From positions 197,315-261,314 of the forward strand of contig JAEWMB010000033.1 of NCBI GenBank assembly GCA_023457255.1: a DNA stretch of 64,000 nt. Reading direction: 5' to 3'. The stretch comes from Bacillota bacterium (lineage in GTDB: Bacteria; Bacillota; Clostridia; Lachnospirales; Lachnospiraceae). The position numbers and the translations under genes are program-made. The notes under the pieces were generated by a model. That model was given only the letters and a program-made list of their open reading frames with translations. It did no database searches and was not told where the DNA came from. Numbering within the stretch: the stretch's first letter is position 1; each line of letters opens with the position of its first letter. Shown here in pieces: positions 63,087-64,000 of this stretch.

Positions 63087-63857
63087 ATGAAAATAAGAAA
63101 TATAGTATTTATATCAGGACTTATTTTATGTCTTGGAACACCAATTACATACTGCAACGCAGAAGACAAAAGTAATACATTATCGGATTCTTCTAATATA
63201 ACTGCTACACCCACACCGGCAGTAGACACTACTAAACCGGTAATTAAGGGTGTTACGAACCGAACGACTTATAAGGGAACGAAGATCAATTTACTTAAGG
63301 GGGTAACTGCAAAGGATAATGTGAGTGGAAACCTTACAAGCAGTATCAAGGTTTCTAGTGTTGACTTTAACAAGGTTGGAAAGCAGACTGTAACTTATAC
63401 AGTTACCGATAAAGCAGGAAATAAGACAACAAAAACAGCTACATTAACAGTAAAGAGCAATGAGGTTGCTTGCAACAAGATTATGTATGTAAATGTAAGC
63501 AGTTTAAATGTTCGTAAGAGTCCTAGTGGAGATGCAGCTAAGGTAACATCAGTAACACTTAGAAGTAAAGTAACCGTAATAGCTACCATCAAGAATTCAA
63601 CATGGGTTAAGATTTCAATCAATGGTGGAAAGACTGTGGGGTATGTTAACGGTTCTTACTTAAGCAAGACACAACCTGCAAAGCCAAGTAGCGGTGGCTC
63701 TAACAACAATGGTGGTAGCAGTAATAATGACGGTGGCTCAAGCAACAATTCAGGTGGTGGTAGCCACAACTCTGGTGGAGGTTCAAGCAATAACGATGAT
63801 GACGATAATGATTCACCACCAGCACCAGATACAAGTAACCCAGGAGATGGTTGGTAA
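63087..63857 (+). CDS. Secreted protein with Ig-like and SH3 domains and Gly/Asn/Ser tail
   Basis: 256 residues. Signal peptide (about residues 1-25, 'NIVFISGLILCLGTPITYCNA'), a T-rich linker, a DUF5011-type bacterial Ig-like domain ('DTTKPVIKGVTNRTTYKGTK' to 'TLTVKS', about 47-123), an SH3_3 cell-wall-binding domain ('YVNVSSLNVRKSPSGDAAKV' to 'GYVNGSYL', about 130-193), and a 60-residue tail of N, G, S and D. No catalytic domain. Probably exported and wall-attached. It is on plus, opposite to the other element genes, and has its own terminator, which suggests cargo. Confidence 0.8.
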   Translation: MKIRNIVFISGLILCLGTPITYCNAEDKSNTLSDSSNITATPTPAVDTTKPVIKGVTNRTTYKGTKINLLKGVTAKDNVSGNLTSSIKVSSVDFNKVGKQTVTYTVTDKAGNKTTKTATLTVKSNEVACNKIMYVNVSSLNVRKSPSGDAAKVTSVTLRSKVTVIATIKNSTWVKISINGGKTVGYVNGSYLSKTQPAKPSSGGSNNNGGSSNNDGGSSNNSGGGSHNSGGGSSNNDDDDNDSPPAPDTSNPGDGW

Positions 63858-63875
63858 AATAAGTTAGATTGATAA

Positions 63876-63937
63876 GGGGCTGTTGCAAAATAACTGAGTA
63901 GTAATCAGTTATGGAGCAACGGCTCCCTTTTTTTGTT
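63876..63937 (+). terminator. Terminator of the secreted SH3 protein gene
   Basis: GGGGCTGTTGC pairs with GCAACGGCTCCC, with ATAACTGA/TCAGTTAT inside; followed by TTTTTTTG. Confidence 0.85.
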
Positions 63938-63950
63938 CTAAAATATAAAA

Positions 63951-63971
63951 AGCGGGTGCAAAGCACCCGCT
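63951..63971 (-). terminator. Terminator of a minus-strand gene entering from the right
   Basis: AGCGGGTGC (63951-63959), loop AAA, GCACCCGCT (63963-63971), perfect; on minus followed by TTTTTATATTTT. It implies a minus-strand gene beyond 64000. Confidence 0.75.
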
Positions 63972-64000
63972 AGTGGTATAATTAAATCATGTCTAGTAAC

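Larger units (their letters stand above)
56508..64000. mobile_element. Integrated element at tRNA-Gly: integrase, CRESS-type Rep, FtsK-like translocase (right end not in window)
   Basis: Genes from 56597 to 62920 are all on minus and include tyrosine integrase, broken HUH/SF3 Rep, FtsK/TraB-like ATPase, membrane protein, XRE and ribbon-helix-helix regulators, and several small unknown proteins. No relaxase or type IV secretion genes are in view. The order resembles integrase-Rep-translocase conjugative elements of actinomycetes, but the proteins are of Firmicutes type. A secreted SH3 protein at 63087 may be cargo. Total size is unknown. Confidence 0.75.

Noticed and set aside
56508..64000. 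Search for a second tRNA-Gly 3' end (right att site) and for CRISPR repeats
   Set aside because: No repeat of the tRNA end and no regularly spaced repeats were seen by eye in the window.

Overview
The window looks like a low-GC, endospore-forming, flagellated anaerobe of the Lachnospiraceae (Clostridium/Lachnoclostridium type). Reasons: AT-rich DNA with strong GGAGG ribosome sites, CotS-like and SPOCS-like spore coat proteins, flagellin and FliS, three T-box riboswitches, clostridial ATP-type PEP carboxykinase and citrate synthase, and carbohydrate genes (glycogen phosphorylase, GH94 phosphorylase, SGNH and alpha/beta esterases). The species assignment is inference from gene content; nothing was searched.

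Layout. 1-5.5 kb: spore coat genes, CCA-adding enzyme and a membrane-anchored SGNH hydrolase, all on minus. 6-11.5 kb: glycogen phosphorylase, an alpha/beta esterase and a CNNM/CorC membrane protein. 11.8-22.8 kb: ileS and proS, each behind a T-box leader, nicotinate phosphoribosyltransferase, citrate synthase and a MarR regulator, and an AI-2E family membrane protein. 23-26.7 kb: a nucleotide-kinase-like protein, a lipoprotein and an ABC ATPase/permease pair without a binding protein. 26.8-34.1 kb: a complete trpEGDCFBA operon behind a Trp T-box. 34.1-39.7 kb: FliS, flagellin and a very large FliK-like protein. 40-45.7 kb: DUF885 lipoprotein, sialate-O-acetylesterase-like enzyme, pckA. 46-56.3 kb: a sugar locus on plus: GH94 phosphorylase closest in sequence to chitobiose phosphorylases, phosphohexomutase, YesM-type kinase, binding protein, two permeases and a short AraC-type response regulator. 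It reads as uptake of a beta-disaccharide, phosphorolysis to sugar-1-phosphate, and isomerisation to sugar-6-phosphate.

56.4 kb to the right edge: a tRNA-Gly(CCC) gene followed by an integrated element. It has a tyrosine integrase facing the tRNA, a CRESS-DNA-virus-type Rep (HUH nuclease plus SF3 helicase) broken by an internal deletion, an FtsK/TraB-like translocase, a frameshifted membrane protein, XRE and ribbon-helix-helix regulators, and a secreted SH3 protein. Between the translocase and the Rep operon lies a 9-bp stem whose 10-base loop reads TATTATTAC on the minus strand. This fits the NANTATTAC origin consensus of CRESS-DNA viruses and is my best candidate for an undescribed feature: a chromosomally integrated, integrase/Rep/FtsK element with a virus-like origin. 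Its right end lies outside the window.

Regulation visible in the DNA includes three T-boxes (Ile, Pro, Trp specifiers) each with a clear sigma-A promoter; an identical TTAAC-N3-GTTAA dyad placed at the same distance after the -10 boxes of both the marR and citrate synthase promoters; and a possible structured RNA between the sugar permeases and the response regulator.
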